From: Dactylorhiza incarnata
Taxonomy: Eukaryota; Streptophyta; Magnoliopsida; Asparagales; Orchidaceae
Assembly: GCA_033032865.1 (NCBI GenBank)
Contig: JAWHQI010000028.1
Location: 3,553,001-3,617,000 of the forward strand
DNA: 64,000 nucleotides
Direction of reading: 5' to 3'
The notes under the pieces were generated by a model. The model had not been told where the DNA came from. It worked only from the letters and a program-made list of their open reading frames with translations, and ran no database searches. Positions within the stretch are counted from its first letter, which is position 1. The number at the start of each line of letters is the position of its first letter. Positions 34,346 through 43,858 of the stretch are shown here, piece after piece. The position numbers were made by a program, and so were the translations under genes.

Positions 34346-35269
34346 ATGAAGAGCGAGAGGCGGGCTTCGGCGGCTCGCCACCACCCAGCGCGCCAGCAAC
34401 TGTGGAGATGTTGGCCGACCAGAAGAGGGATCTGCTCGGTGCTTTCTAGTGTGCTCTCGCCACATCACTCGGGGGCCTCGCAAACCCCGCGCCCCAGGTG
34501 GCCCCTCCAGCTGGAGTCGGCGAGAGCGCCCCAGGTAGCGGGCAGGAAAGGAGGCGATGTCCTACCCGCCGGAGCGGGACCTCGCAGGGCGAGAGCTTTT
34601 CCCCAGCTCAGCGAGCGCGAGCGGGGTCCTGGCGAGCGCCGTCCCAGGAGGAGGGATCCCAGCCAGTGGGGTCCCGGCGAGTGGTCCCTCGGCCAGTGTG
34701 AGGCCTGTAGGATTCGGGTCGCCTGGGGAGCTCGCGGGGCGAGTGGAGCAGGTCAGGTGTGTGAAGGGGGGGGGGGGGGGAGCCCGTTCTACGAGTTGGT
34801 GCTCTCAGCACCACTCCCTGATGGATTCAGTGAGCAGGCCATGACGTTGTACACCGGCAAGGATGACCCCACTCAGCTCCTGCAGTGGTTCGAAGACATG
34901 GTCCATATCAAACCTATGTCGGATGCTTTCAAGTGCCGACTCTTCGCCACCACTCTGAAAGAAAAAGCAAGGGACTGGTTCCACCAGTTGCCCTCAGGAC
35001 CGATCTATGTGTTCGAGGATCTGCGTCGCGGCTTCCTGCTGCGCTTCTCAACCTCGAAGAAGAGGAAGAAGGACCCCGAGGCGCTTTTCAACATCAAGCA
35101 GAAGCCAGGGGAGTCACTAGTTCACTCTGTGGATCGGTTCCAGGAGGATGTCCTCCTCATCCAAGAGGTGTCAGGGTACACCCTTCAACTTGCCTTCATA
35201 GTGGGGCTGCGGGAGGGGTCTTCAAGATGGACCTCAAGAGGAGGGCTCCTTTATCCTTTGAGGAGTTGA
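34346..35269 (+). pseudogene. G1 gag, frame-disrupted
   Basis: The natural start (ATG at 34336, MTGDEE) soon meets a stop. A different frame is open from 34346 and, after a 15-nt poly-G run (34766-34780), enters the gag capsid region: MTLYTGKDDPTQLL, then SDAFKCRLFATTLKEKARDWF and FLLRFSTSKKRKK. This is the retrotransposon-gag domain. It is very close to the gag of the 47573-52333 element. Another frameshift near 35215 ends the homologous frame. The host-defined role (particle formation) is lost. Confidence 0.8.
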
Positions 35270-35559
35270 TGGAGAGAGCATCGAAGGAAATAGAGGGGGA
35301 GGCAGCCAACCCCGAGTCACGAAGAGGTTGGCACGGCTGAGCGAGCCGAAAGTTAGGAAACCGAAGATAAGGAGAAGAGAAGAGGTGAGGGCCCCGGAGG
35401 TGGGGTGGAGGCAGCAAGAAGGGGGGAGGCAAGGCCCGGGAAGGGATTTCCACCAGTGATGGGGCAACTTCCAAGGAGACCAAGGAAGACCCCATCAGCT
35501 AGGGTGGAGGCAGGGCCCGAGGCCACCTCATCCCCACCCGCCTCAACAAGCAATGACAG

Positions 35560-36128
35560 TTGGTCGAAGGAGACCAGGAAGAGGAAGAGGAGCGAGAGTC
35601 GGAGGAGCCGGGCCTAGAAGGAGGAACAGAGGGGCAGAGGCCGAGAGGAGGGGTGGCGTTGCCCTATTGTGACTTCCACGAGGAGGAAGGTCACACAACA
35701 ACCACCTGCCCGGAGTTCTTGGAGGTGAAAGGAGCCAGAGCGCCGGTGCCGCGGGAGAAGCGGTCGGTGAGGATTGAGGAGGTCCTGGCTTAGGATGAGG
35801 AGGACGAGAGGTGTGAAGATATGGTCGATGTGGGGACCCGGGGAGGGATCAGAGTGATCCATGGTGGGGTCGGGATCGAGGCAACCCGGAAGGCGAGCCT
35901 CCACGCCATGTACCGTCGGAGCGTGGCTTCGACGTCCCAAGCCCTACCCCCAGCGGAGAAGATCACTTTCTCCCAGAAAGACATGCCGGGCCATGAAGAC
36001 CCGTTCTGCGATGCGCTGGTCATTCAGACAGCCATCGAGAAATTCACCGTCTCCCGGATCCTCGTGGATAATGAGAGCCCGGTCAACGTCATCTTCAAAA
36101 AGGCGTTTGACGAGATGAAGGTGGAGAC
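35560..36128 (+). pseudogene. G1 gag C-terminus and protease N-terminal half
   Basis: One frame carries CDFHEEEGHTTTTCPEFLEV, a CxxH..GH..C knuckle-like motif, and ends at a stop near 35791. Another frame (35821 on) has the linker and the protease region: DALVIQTAIEKFTVSRILVDN, where the catalytic D-x-G is altered to D-N-E. The reading is cut at 36128 by the LTR starting at 36129. The matching region in the second Tat element continues for about another 150 residues. Confidence 0.8.
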
Positions 36129-36400
36129 TGTTGGGAATATTGCCCTCAATGTTCCTTTGATTTGAAGAGGCATCACTCCAATACTAAGTACATATTGTAT
36201 TTGATACAATCTATTTTGTCTCAAGTATTGAACAGGGAGATGATATTCCATACAATGGAATAGATTCAAAGGTGTGTTGTTTAATCAGCTGAGAAGGTCT
36301 CACTGTCTCAGCTGAACCGCTGAGACAAGACCAGGAGCCACTGAGAAGGCATCTGAGCAAGCTGAGCTGCAGATAGAAGAAACCGCTGAGACGACTGTCT

Positions 36401-36653
36401 GTCTCAGCGGATCCGCTGAGACGGGAAAGAAGCAGCAAATATCCGCTGAGACTTGGCGAGTTCGTCGAACGAAGAATGAAGTTCGTCGAACACAGAGACG
36501 AGACAGAAGCAAAACGTTGAGACTTGGCGAGTTCGTCGAACGCAGAGACGGGACAGAAGCAAACACAGAGAATTGGCGAGTTCGTCGAACGAAGAATGGA
36601 GTTCGTCGAACGATGAATGAAGTTCGTCTAACGCAGAATGCAGTTCGTCGAAC
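36401..36653 (+). promoter_or_regulatory. Palindrome cluster upstream of the S1 TATA box
   Basis: Contains CTCAGCGGATCCGCTGAG, the core of a 22-nt perfect palindrome at 36401-36422. GTTCGTCGAAC (5-bp arms around one T) occurs exactly at 36460, 36481, 36531, 36580, 36601 and 36643, and one variant lies at 36622. Sirevirus LTRs are known to carry repeated palindromic motifs upstream of TATA, so a cis-regulatory role is likely. The core sequence here is not one I know. Confidence 0.75.
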
Positions 36654-36846
36654 GCAGAAACTTCTCTGCAGATCGACTGAATCCGCTGAGAAGAGGAAGC
36701 CATCTCAACCCAACCGCTGAGACAGATTCAAAAGTAACCTGGCGGGTTCTGCCCTTGGCGCAAGCGGCAGAAAGGCATTGCGGGGTCCACCAATCACTCC
36801 CATGTCTGTCAGAAGATCGACTGAGAGCCGTTGAAGAACTGGGATG

Positions 36847-36855
36847 TATAAAAGG
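36847..36855 (+). promoter_or_regulatory. TATA box of the S1 LTR
   Basis: TATAAAAGG, roughly 195 bp downstream of the last palindrome unit and in the usual mid-LTR position. Confidence 0.7.
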
Positions 36856-37659
36856 AATAAATTAGGGTTGAGCAAATACTTTTGCTAGTTCTCCAACACG
36901 CAAAATTAAGAACATTACTATTCTACTGTCGGCAGCCAACAACTGAACACACACAAGGCTGCAAGGAGAAAAGAGATAGCTCATCTTGATTTATCTCAAG
37001 ATAGGGCAGTAGATCCAGTCGATCATCTGAAGGGCTGATCAAGAAGAACAAGTTGGAGTTGCACTTCCGCTCTCTAGTTCAAGTCTGCAACAGCAGCTGA
37101 TAAGAAGAAAAAGAACAAGGCTTGACCTCTTCTTCCTTCTATTTGTAAACATTATTATTTCATTTGTAGGAGCCTTTGGGTTCTGAGTTTGTAGGGCTTT
37201 ATTGCCTGAGTTGTAGAGCTGAGAGGCCAGCTTGAGGTAGGATTTGTGTGATCTGAGGTAGGGCTGATTTGCCTGAGTTGTAGAGCTGAGAGGTCAGCTT
37301 GAGGTAGGACCAGCAGGTGGTCTGAGTTGTAGGAGGTGGATTCCTCCGAGGTAGGGCTGCTGTGCCTGAGGTAGGGTTTGTGCAAACCTGAGAGATCCCG
37401 AGGGATCTGTGTTGTAAGCTATTGGAGCTGAATTTGGAGAAGTTGGTCTTGTCTAACTCATTGTTAGAAAGGTGAAGGGGGAAAGAGGACTACTCAAGAC
37501 ACCCTGTCTTGAGGAACCTCTATAAATGCTTGTGTGTTTTCTGTGTGCTTGATTAATTACTAATACTAAACCAAAAAACAGCTAGGCTAACTAGGGTAAA
37601 ATATAAGAAACCTATTCACCCCCCTCTAGGTGATTTAGACTACATACTATATAAACTTA

Positions 37660-37675
37660 CAAGTGGTATTAGAGG
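37660..37675 (+). other. Primer-binding site of S1
   Basis: TGGTATTAGAG, one change from the usual tRNA-Met site TGGTATCAGAG, placed directly after the LTR. Confidence 0.75.
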
Positions 37676-37742
37676 TTGGTTGGTCAAGAAAGACATAACT
37701 GTCTGACCAGATCCTATAAAGGAATAGTCTAACCTCAATCCA

Positions 37743-38450
37743 ATGGCCTCCTCTGGATTGAAGAAGGAAATAGGATCCATGAAGTTGCCCATATGCAACA
37801 AAGAAAACTTTGGCATATGGAAGCAAATGGTCAGACTGTTTATGGAAGCATCTGATCCAATGATTTATATTACAGTTGAGGAAGGACCTTTCATCTTTCA
37901 AACTGCCTCCACTATAGATCCAACAAGAAGAGTGGCCAAGACATTCAATGACTTGACCAAGGATGAACTTGAATTGTTCACCATGGACAAAAGAGCCCAT
38001 AACATCATAGTTAATGCTATTGATGATTCCACATTTCAAAACTTAGTTCACTGCACTACTGCCAAGGAAATGTGGGATACATTAGTAGTATATATGGAAG
38101 GGACAACTGAAGTAAGGGATGATAGAAAGTCACTCCTTAACCAAGAGTATGAAGCCTTCAGGCAGCAGAGCCAGGAAAGCATCTCCATGTGCTATGCGAG
38201 GTTCTTCAGAATAGTCAATGAGCTGAGAACCCATGAGAGAGTGTTCACTAATTATGAGCTGAATGATAAGTTCCTCAGATCTCTAACAAGGGATTGGGAC
38301 ACAAAAATCTGTGCTATCAGGGAAGTGGCCAGGCTTGGTGAGACCCCCACTCACACATTGTTTGGAAAGCTGCTCTCTTATGAGATGCAGCTGTCTGCAA
38401 GAAAGGAAGAGGACACCTCAACAAAGGCTCAGGCAAGGGAGAATATGTAG
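37743..38450 (+). CDS. Sirevirus S1 gag, N-terminal part
   Basis: 235 residues from the first ATG after the primer site (MASSGLKKEIGSMKLP). The pattern NKENFGIWKQMVRLFM, then TAKEMWDTL and the helical region FRQQSQESISMCYARFFRIVNEL, is that of the copia gag domain (UBN2/gag-polypeptide family). A frame change near 38430 moves the continuation to the next frame, where the knuckle lies, so the protein is truncated unless that shift is an assembly error. Copia gag builds the RNA-packaging particle in the cytoplasm. Confidence 0.8.
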   Translation: MASSGLKKEIGSMKLPICNKENFGIWKQMVRLFMEASDPMIYITVEEGPFIFQTASTIDPTRRVAKTFNDLTKDELELFTMDKRAHNIIVNAIDDSTFQNLVHCTTAKEMWDTLVVYMEGTTEVRDDRKSLLNQEYEAFRQQSQESISMCYARFFRIVNELRTHERVFTNYELNDKFLRSLTRDWDTKICAIREVARLGETPTHTLFGKLLSYEMQLSARKEEDTSTKAQARENM

Positions 38451-38488
38451 CTCTCAAAGCTGATAACTCCAAGATAAGCAAGGGAAGG

Positions 38489-39553
38489 ATGGTGTCTCCT
38501 CCAAGGAGAAGTGCTGAATCTGAAACCAGCACCTCAGATAGCTCTTCCTCTGATGAAGAGTTTGCTGCCTTTTCAAGGCAGTTCAAGATGATGATGAAGA
38601 GGAAGCAATGGAAAAACATACCCTCCTCCTCCTCATCACACTCCAAGAAAGACCACAGGAAACCTGAAAGACAGCACCCAAAGGGTGACAGGTATGATTC
38701 CAAATCTAGTAAACATGTTTCTAATAACATAATTTGCTATAGCTGCAACAAACCTAGACATGTCATAGCTGACTGTCCAACCAAAAGAAAGGGGAATGGT
38801 GATAAGAAGCATCATCACCAAAAGGATAGGAAGGGTGAAAAATCCTTCCTAGCAAAGAAAGGAAAAAGCTGGAGTGAATCTGAATCTTCACCTTCAGATT
38901 CAGAGAATGAAGAAGAAGCTTACATAGGGCTGTTTGTAGTAGAAGAAGATGAAGATTATCCAGCTGCTAAGGTTGGAGTCAGGGCCCCCATATCACACTC
39001 AGATAGTGATATAGAGGAGGATGAAGAAGACAATGTTCAGCTAGGCCTCATGGCCATCTCTGATGAGCAGGACCGTCAGAACATCTCAGAAAATGAACAG
39101 GTATGCCAGCTCTATGCTCCGCTCCAGCTCCTCCCAGCTCAAAGACTCCGGACCATCACGGCTCCCTGGCCCTTCGCCATATGGGGGTTGGATCTGGTCG
39201 GTCCCTTTCCCCAATCCAGTGGCCAGAGGAAGTTCCTGTTGGTCATGATCGACTACTTCTCCAAGTGGGTAAAAGTGAAAGCACTCGCTAAGGTAACCTC
39301 TCAGGTGGTAAGGAATTTTGTGTGGGGAGAGATAATTTGCAGGCACGGGCTACCTCTAGCCATAGTGACGGACAATGGGCCGCAGTTAGCTAGTGAAGAG
39401 TTTGTTGGCTTCTGCACTCAGCTCGGCATTGACCTCAGGTTCGCGTCGGTCCACCACCTGAGGAGCAAAGGGCAGGTGGAGGCAGCGAACAAAATAATCG
39501 TTAACCTATTAAAAAAGAAAGTAGAGAACCTTCGGGGAAACTGGGTAGAATAG
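38489..39553 (+). CDS. Chimeric ORF: Sirevirus gag C-terminus fused to Tat integrase core
   Basis: 354 residues. The N-terminal part (about 1-200) is Sirevirus gag: a Ser/Asp/Glu-rich stretch, a basic patch, a CCHC knuckle (CYSCNKPRHVIADC, near residues 82-95) and an acidic tail. From about residue 205 it is Tat integrase: the second half of the zinc finger, then WGLDLVGPFP with catalytic Asp, IVTDNGPQ with the second Asp, and a QVEAAN block with the Glu. The join is in frame and lies at the rearrangement breakpoint (about 39102). A TAG at 39551 ends it before the integrase C-terminus. Whether it is ever expressed is unknown. Confidence 0.8.
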   Translation: MVSPPRRSAESETSTSDSSSSDEEFAAFSRQFKMMMKRKQWKNIPSSSSSHSKKDHRKPERQHPKGDRYDSKSSKHVSNNIICYSCNKPRHVIADCPTKRKGNGDKKHHHQKDRKGEKSFLAKKGKSWSESESSPSDSENEEEAYIGLFVVEEDEDYPAAKVGVRAPISHSDSDIEEDEEDNVQLGLMAISDEQDRQNISENEQVCQLYAPLQLLPAQRLRTITAPWPFAIWGLDLVGPFPQSSGQRKFLLVMIDYFSKWVKVKALAKVTSQVVRNFVWGEIICRHGLPLAIVTDNGPQLASEEFVGFCTQLGIDLRFASVHHLRSKGQVEAANKIIVNLLKKKVENLRGNWVE

Positions 39554-40027
39554 CTACCCTCCATCCTCTGGGCCATGAGGACCACCCCGAATACCGCCAC
39601 CGGGGAGACCCCGTTCAAGCTCTCTCACGGATCCGAGGCTGTTATCCCCATAAAGTTTGAGGTAAAGACCCCCCGGGTGATCACTACGAACGAGGGGGAT
39701 GAAGAGTGGCTAGAATACAACAATGCAGAGCAGAGGCTATCTTTGGACCTAGTGTAAGAACTCCGGGACTTGGCCACCATCAGGCAGGAAGAGGTCAAAC
39801 GGCGGATGGCTCGATATTTTGACAAACATATCCGGATCAAACACTTTCAGAAAGGAGACCTAGTCCTAAAGAAGTTCGATGCATCCGGCAGAGGGGCCGC
39901 GGTGGGTAAGCTTAACCCCAACTGGGAGGGTCCATATATTGTAAGCGATGTGCTCAAGTCGGGGGGTATCACCTCCAGGATGTGGAAGGGGTGCCCCTCG
40001 ACCGAGCCCAGAGTGGGGATGATTTGA
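39103..40027 (+). pseudogene. Tat integrase C-terminal two thirds, with stops
   Basis: It continues the integrase beyond the fusion ORF: a stop at 39551-39553, then the core end (AMRTTPNTATGETPF, GSEAVIPIKFEV), a second stop near 39755, then the C-terminal domain (FQKGDLVLKKFD, KLNPNWEGPYIV) and a late frame change. Its zinc-finger half and all upstream pol are absent on this strand. The missing N-terminal half is at 47573 on the minus strand and ends at the adjoining codon. Confidence 0.85.
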
Positions 40028-40123
40028 AATGATTTTACCCTTGAAAGCTTTATTATGTTGTTAATGAATGCCTTACTCCTTTTTTCATGATGCTTGTGAC
40101 TACTGCCGTGCCGGGGTGACAAA

Positions 40124-40899
40124 GGTTGGATATGTTGGTGCTGGAATGCCCCAGATCGATTCCGCTCCTAGGCTCTCACCTAGACGTGGGGTTCAGGTTG
40201 ATCTCTAGAGAGGCTGGCAAGGTTGGATATGTTGGTGCTGGAATGCCCCAGATCGATTCCGCTCCCGGGCTCTCACCTAGACGGGGGGTTCAGGTTGATC
40301 TCTGTAGAGGCTGGCAAGGTTGGATATGTTGGTGCTGGAATGCCCCAGATCGATTCCGCTCCTGGGCTCTCACCTAGACGGGGGGTTCAGGTTGATCTCT
40401 AGAGAGGCTGGCAAGGTTGGATATGTTGGTGCTGGAATGCCCCAGATCGATTCTGCTCCCGGGCTCTCACCTAGATGGGGGGTTCAGGTTAATCTCTGGA
40501 GAGGCTGACAAGGTTGGATATGTTGGTGCTAGAATGCCCCAGATCGATTCTGCTCCCGGGCTCTCACCTAGACGGGGGGTTCAGGTTGATCTCTGGAGAG
40601 GCTGGCAAGGTTGGATATGTTGGTGCTGGAATGCCCCAGATCGATTCCTCTCCCGGGCTCTCACCTAGACGGGGGGTTCAGGTTGATCTTTGGAGAGGCT
40701 GGCAAGGTTGGATATGTTGGTGCTGGAATGCCCCAGATCGATTCCGCTCCCGGGCTCTCACCTAGACGGGGGGTTCAGGTTGATCTCTGGAGAGGCTGGC
40801 AAGGTTGGATATGTTGGTGCTGGAATGCCCCAGATCGATTCCGCTCCCGGGCTCTCACCTAGACGGGGGGTTCAGGTTGATCTCTAGAGAGGCTGGCAA
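40124..40899 (+). repeat. 97-bp tandem array, eight copies, in the Tat 3' region
   Basis: The unit starts GGTTGGATATGTTGGTGCTG and is repeated at 40124, 40221, 40318, 40415, 40512, 40609, 40706 and 40803, with one to four changes per copy. It lies just after pol, before the antisense ORFs. Because 97 is not a multiple of three, overlapping frames open in turn and mean nothing. Tat-lineage elements are known to make such arrays in their 3' untranslated region, some of which later spread as satellites. Confidence 0.95.
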
Positions 40900-41387
40900 C
40901 AGGGGTCACGGTTTGAAGGCAATAGGTCGAGGTGTTAGAGCCAGAGAGGCTTGGTTCGCAAAGTTGAAGGGGTCGAGGCTGGTAAGGCCTAAGGTAACGG
41001 GTTGATGTGCTAAAGCCAGGGAGGTTTAGCTCGCGAGATGCCAATGTCTGAGCTCGCCAAGGTCGGGTTCGCCGGGTAGTCTCCGCGGACGGCGACAGCC
41101 CGAGTTCGCGAAATCCATAAAAGGAGAATCTTGGCGGGGCGAGCCCAGACACACGCATTTGCGAGCCCCCCGGAAGCACTGCCACATAACAACTAGTCAT
41201 GAGAGTTCAAAAGAAAGAGACCAAGTGCGAAAGAAACAATAAACGCGAGCAGGCGCATAAATACTGACGAAAAAATCATAACTATCATTCCCCAGGATTT
41301 CTCTAAGTTCGGCGGCGATCTCGCCAGCCCAAAAAGAATAATATACATTCATTCGAAAGAAAGAGGGAGAAGGGAAGCTAAGGGGGT

Positions 41388-43378
41388 TCATTCTGGAGGG
41401 CCCTCGCCATTCTTGCGAGTCCCCAACCATGGCGCCAAGTCGAAGAGGTCCGGGCAGACGTCTTCGGCTGTAAACTCCATCGCGTCTTCAGCTAGTAGAC
41501 TCGCGTTCTTAAGGGTCGTGAAGACGAGGTTAGCGACCTCCTGTGCATCTCGCCGCCTCTGTTCCTCGCTTTCGACAACCTTCTGTTGAGACCCGGCTCG
41601 CCCAGGAGAAGGAGGTAGCACGCTGCGAACCAGCTCGTCCACCCGAGCCTTCAGCATGGTATTCTCCAACTCCAACTCGCCGTTGCGAGCGAGAAGCTTG
41701 GTTGCTACGTCGGCATCCTGAGTTAGCACTAAATGAGTTAGACAAAGGTCGGAGGTCGCGAACAGCAAAGAAAAGAGGCCCAAGGGCCGCTTACCATCTT
41801 GCCCTGCATCCCGGCGAGAAGGCTTTCCGACGCCTCCTCTCTCTCCTTAAGGCCTTTGATCTCCTCGCGAGCTCTCTTAAGCTCCTCCCTGTACGCGCGG
41901 ATATCCCTATCCGCCTGCAGATAACGGCGCCCCGCCATATGTGCGAGCTCCGTCGAGCGGAACTGGGCTCGCATTTCTTCATAGACCAGTTGCCTTGGCC
42001 CCATCTCTTTATAGGCGGCGGTGTCCTCGCGGCCGTATACCGAAGGAGATAGAGAAAGCCTCCTCCCCGGCCTTACCGAGCTCCACCCAGGAGGGGTGAA
42101 GGGTGGAGCAAGAAATCCGGTTGGCGTCAGGATCCCAAGCGAGCAAGGGCTCGCCGAGGATATCAGAAACCTTCTCACCCAGACCGAAGTTCTTGTGGCC
42201 CTTGGGTTGGGGGGTTGCGGAAGAGCTCCCAGCGCCCTGGCTCGCCAAGGGGTCCGGCTGTTTCGCAGGAGAATGGGGGCGAGCCGTCGGTCTCGCTCAG
42301 ATCAATGACCGCGCTCTTGTCTTTGACAGCGTAGGTTTTCCCCTTCGACTTCTTGGAGGAGGGTTGCGAACCAGGCTGACTCGCAGACGGAGGCCGCTTC
42401 TTGCCGGACCCGGTGGTAGGAAGATCGCGGCAAGCCTCTGCCGCCAAGGTCGCGAGAGTGTCCGTTGTAAGAGTGGTGTCTTGCGTGTGCGGAGGATTAA
42501 CGGGGATCTCGCGCTCGCCTGTAGAGTAAGAGCGTTACACATCGAAGAAAAGGAAAGGAGAGTAGGGCGAGAGCGAGCCGTACCTTCCCCTTGAGGAACC
42601 ACGAGTAGCGAGTCGACATTGCGCCGCAGATAGGCGACTTCGAAGTTTTTTCCGGAGAGGTATTGGAGGAGTTTGGCGTCGGCGCCGCTCAGCGAGCTCG
42701 GAGGGCGGTAGGTGGCGTCATCCCGTTGAAGAGGGGTGAAGTGGAGGTTACTGAAGGGTCCCTTCACCAGGATGAATTTCTGAGTCCAGTAGTGACTCTT
42801 GTTCACCGTCTCGCAGACGGTGACGTGCTGACTCGCGAAGTAGGTGGTCCCGTCCCGGAAGGCGTGAAAGGAAAACACTTTGCGGAAGACGAGGAGGCTG
42901 AACTCGATCCTCTCCTCCCGCATGTAACTAGCGAACGCGACAATGTCCGCGATCGCATTCAGGGTCAGCTGGCTCGGCAGCACCCCATAATACCACAGCA
43001 CCTGCAAAGAACAGTGAGAAAGTCGCGATAGCGAACAGGGAGCGGCGAGAAGGCTAAGCGAAGTACCTGACGAATTTCAGGCCATAAGGTGAGTCGCAAC
43101 CGATTCTTGAAGTAAGCAATGGGGATCGCGAGCTCGCTAGCCTCGGTCTCGTTCAGTGTAGCTCTCTCGCTTGGACAGCGAGCTGAATAGCCCTCCGGAA
43201 GATAACGATCCACGGCATATTTGTATTCCTCGGCCGTGAGGTTCGCACAGTAGAATTCGTGAGCTTGAAACGCTGAGGCGCATCTTGACCGCCCCTCGCT
43301 CTCGCCATCCGCTCCCATTGACTGATTTGTTCGCATCGAGTCTGGAAGAGGCAACCTGCAAGCAGCGAACACGAGCAC
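41388..43378 (-). pseudogene. Spliced antisense ORF A of the Tat element, broken by frameshifts
   Basis: It lies opposite to the integrase. Three introns can be placed: 43066-43002, 42583-42519 and 41794-41718, all GT-AG, and each restores the frame. The product would include LRLTLWPEIRQ joined to VLWYYGVLPSQLTLNAIADI, the pattern of the plant 'putative gypsy-type transposon' (Transposase_28-like) domain. A Lys/Ser-rich, nuclear-localisation-like stretch and a long coiled coil (YREELKRAREEIKGLKEREE, then ENTMLKARVDELV) follow. Two frame changes (near 42250 and 42050) break it. A GCAG acceptor before 43356 hints at one more upstream exon. Extra antisense ORFs between pol and the 3' LTR are known in Tat elements; their function is unknown. 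Confidence 0.7.
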
Positions 43379-43858
43379 GAGCTTGCTAGAACAGAAATGA
43401 GCGTAGACGCGAGAGGATTTGAGAAATAAATGCGACGGATGGAAAAGTTAATCCGAACTATTTATAGGAAACTAGGATGGGCACGGGAATCGAAGCGACG
43501 GGAGTGCAGATAGCGAAAATAAAGTAGATTTCTACTCGGTAAGACTACAGTCTTGCGAGCCCGGGCTCGCCACTGCACGGTAATTAATCCCTGCCTGGGG
43601 CCGGCCCGTGAGGGAAGGGGGTTTGGGCACAACGACGCCCAGAAGTTCGCGAGCGCTCCACGAGGGCAATCGTATCAAACACGGCGAGCGAACGGAATAA
43701 GCCACAGGCGCACCACAAAAATAAAAGGCAAAACAAAAAATGATAAAAGGCGAATCATGATGGGCTCGCAAGTATTACCACACCACAGATATCGTTCGAC
43801 AGAAGCATCATGAAAAAAATAAAAGCAAGGGGACAGTAAAAATAAACCCACGGCAGGC

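Larger units (their letters stand above)
33584..36128 (+). mobile_element. Tat-type Ty3/gypsy element G1, 5' part only
   Basis: This is a plus-strand element truncated at 36128, where a Sirevirus LTR begins. It has a 5' LTR (33584-34278), a primer-site-like TTTGGTGCGGTGAGCGTGGA, gag, a knuckle-like segment and the N-terminal half of the protease. RT, RNase H and integrase of this copy are missing. Its gag and protease are close relatives of those in the minus-strand element at 47573-52333, but its LTR differs clearly from that element's LTR. Confidence 0.85.
36129..37661 (+). repeat. 5' LTR of Sirevirus S1
   Basis: Starts TGTTGGGAAT directly after the interrupted G1 protease. The end is placed at a CA near 37661, before the primer site; an earlier end at the CA near 37643 is possible. 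It contains a 22-nt perfect palindrome at 36401-36422, seven GTTCGTCGAAC-type units (36460-36653) and TATAAAAGG at 36847-36855. Confidence 0.75.
36129..39102 (+). mobile_element. Sirevirus-type Ty1/copia element S1, 5' part only
   Basis: It consists of an LTR of about 1.5 kb, a TGGTATTAGAG primer site near 37663, and gag with a CCHC knuckle and an acidic C-terminal part. It stops abruptly near 39102, where Tat integrase begins. Long LTRs, an LTR end with TTCACCCCCCTCTAGGTG, and palindrome clusters upstream of the TATA box are Sirevirus traits. No protease, integrase, RT or 3' LTR of this copy is present here. Confidence 0.8.

Noticed and set aside
40126..40887. Series of overlapping 60-83 aa ORFs repeating every 97 bp
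   Set aside because: They are translations of the tandem array. The period is not a multiple of three, and no independent coding signal exists.
40124..40899. CRISPR-like regular repeats
   Set aside because: The units are contiguous 97-bp copies without unique spacers, in a plant nuclear retrotransposon. This is a minisatellite, not a CRISPR array.
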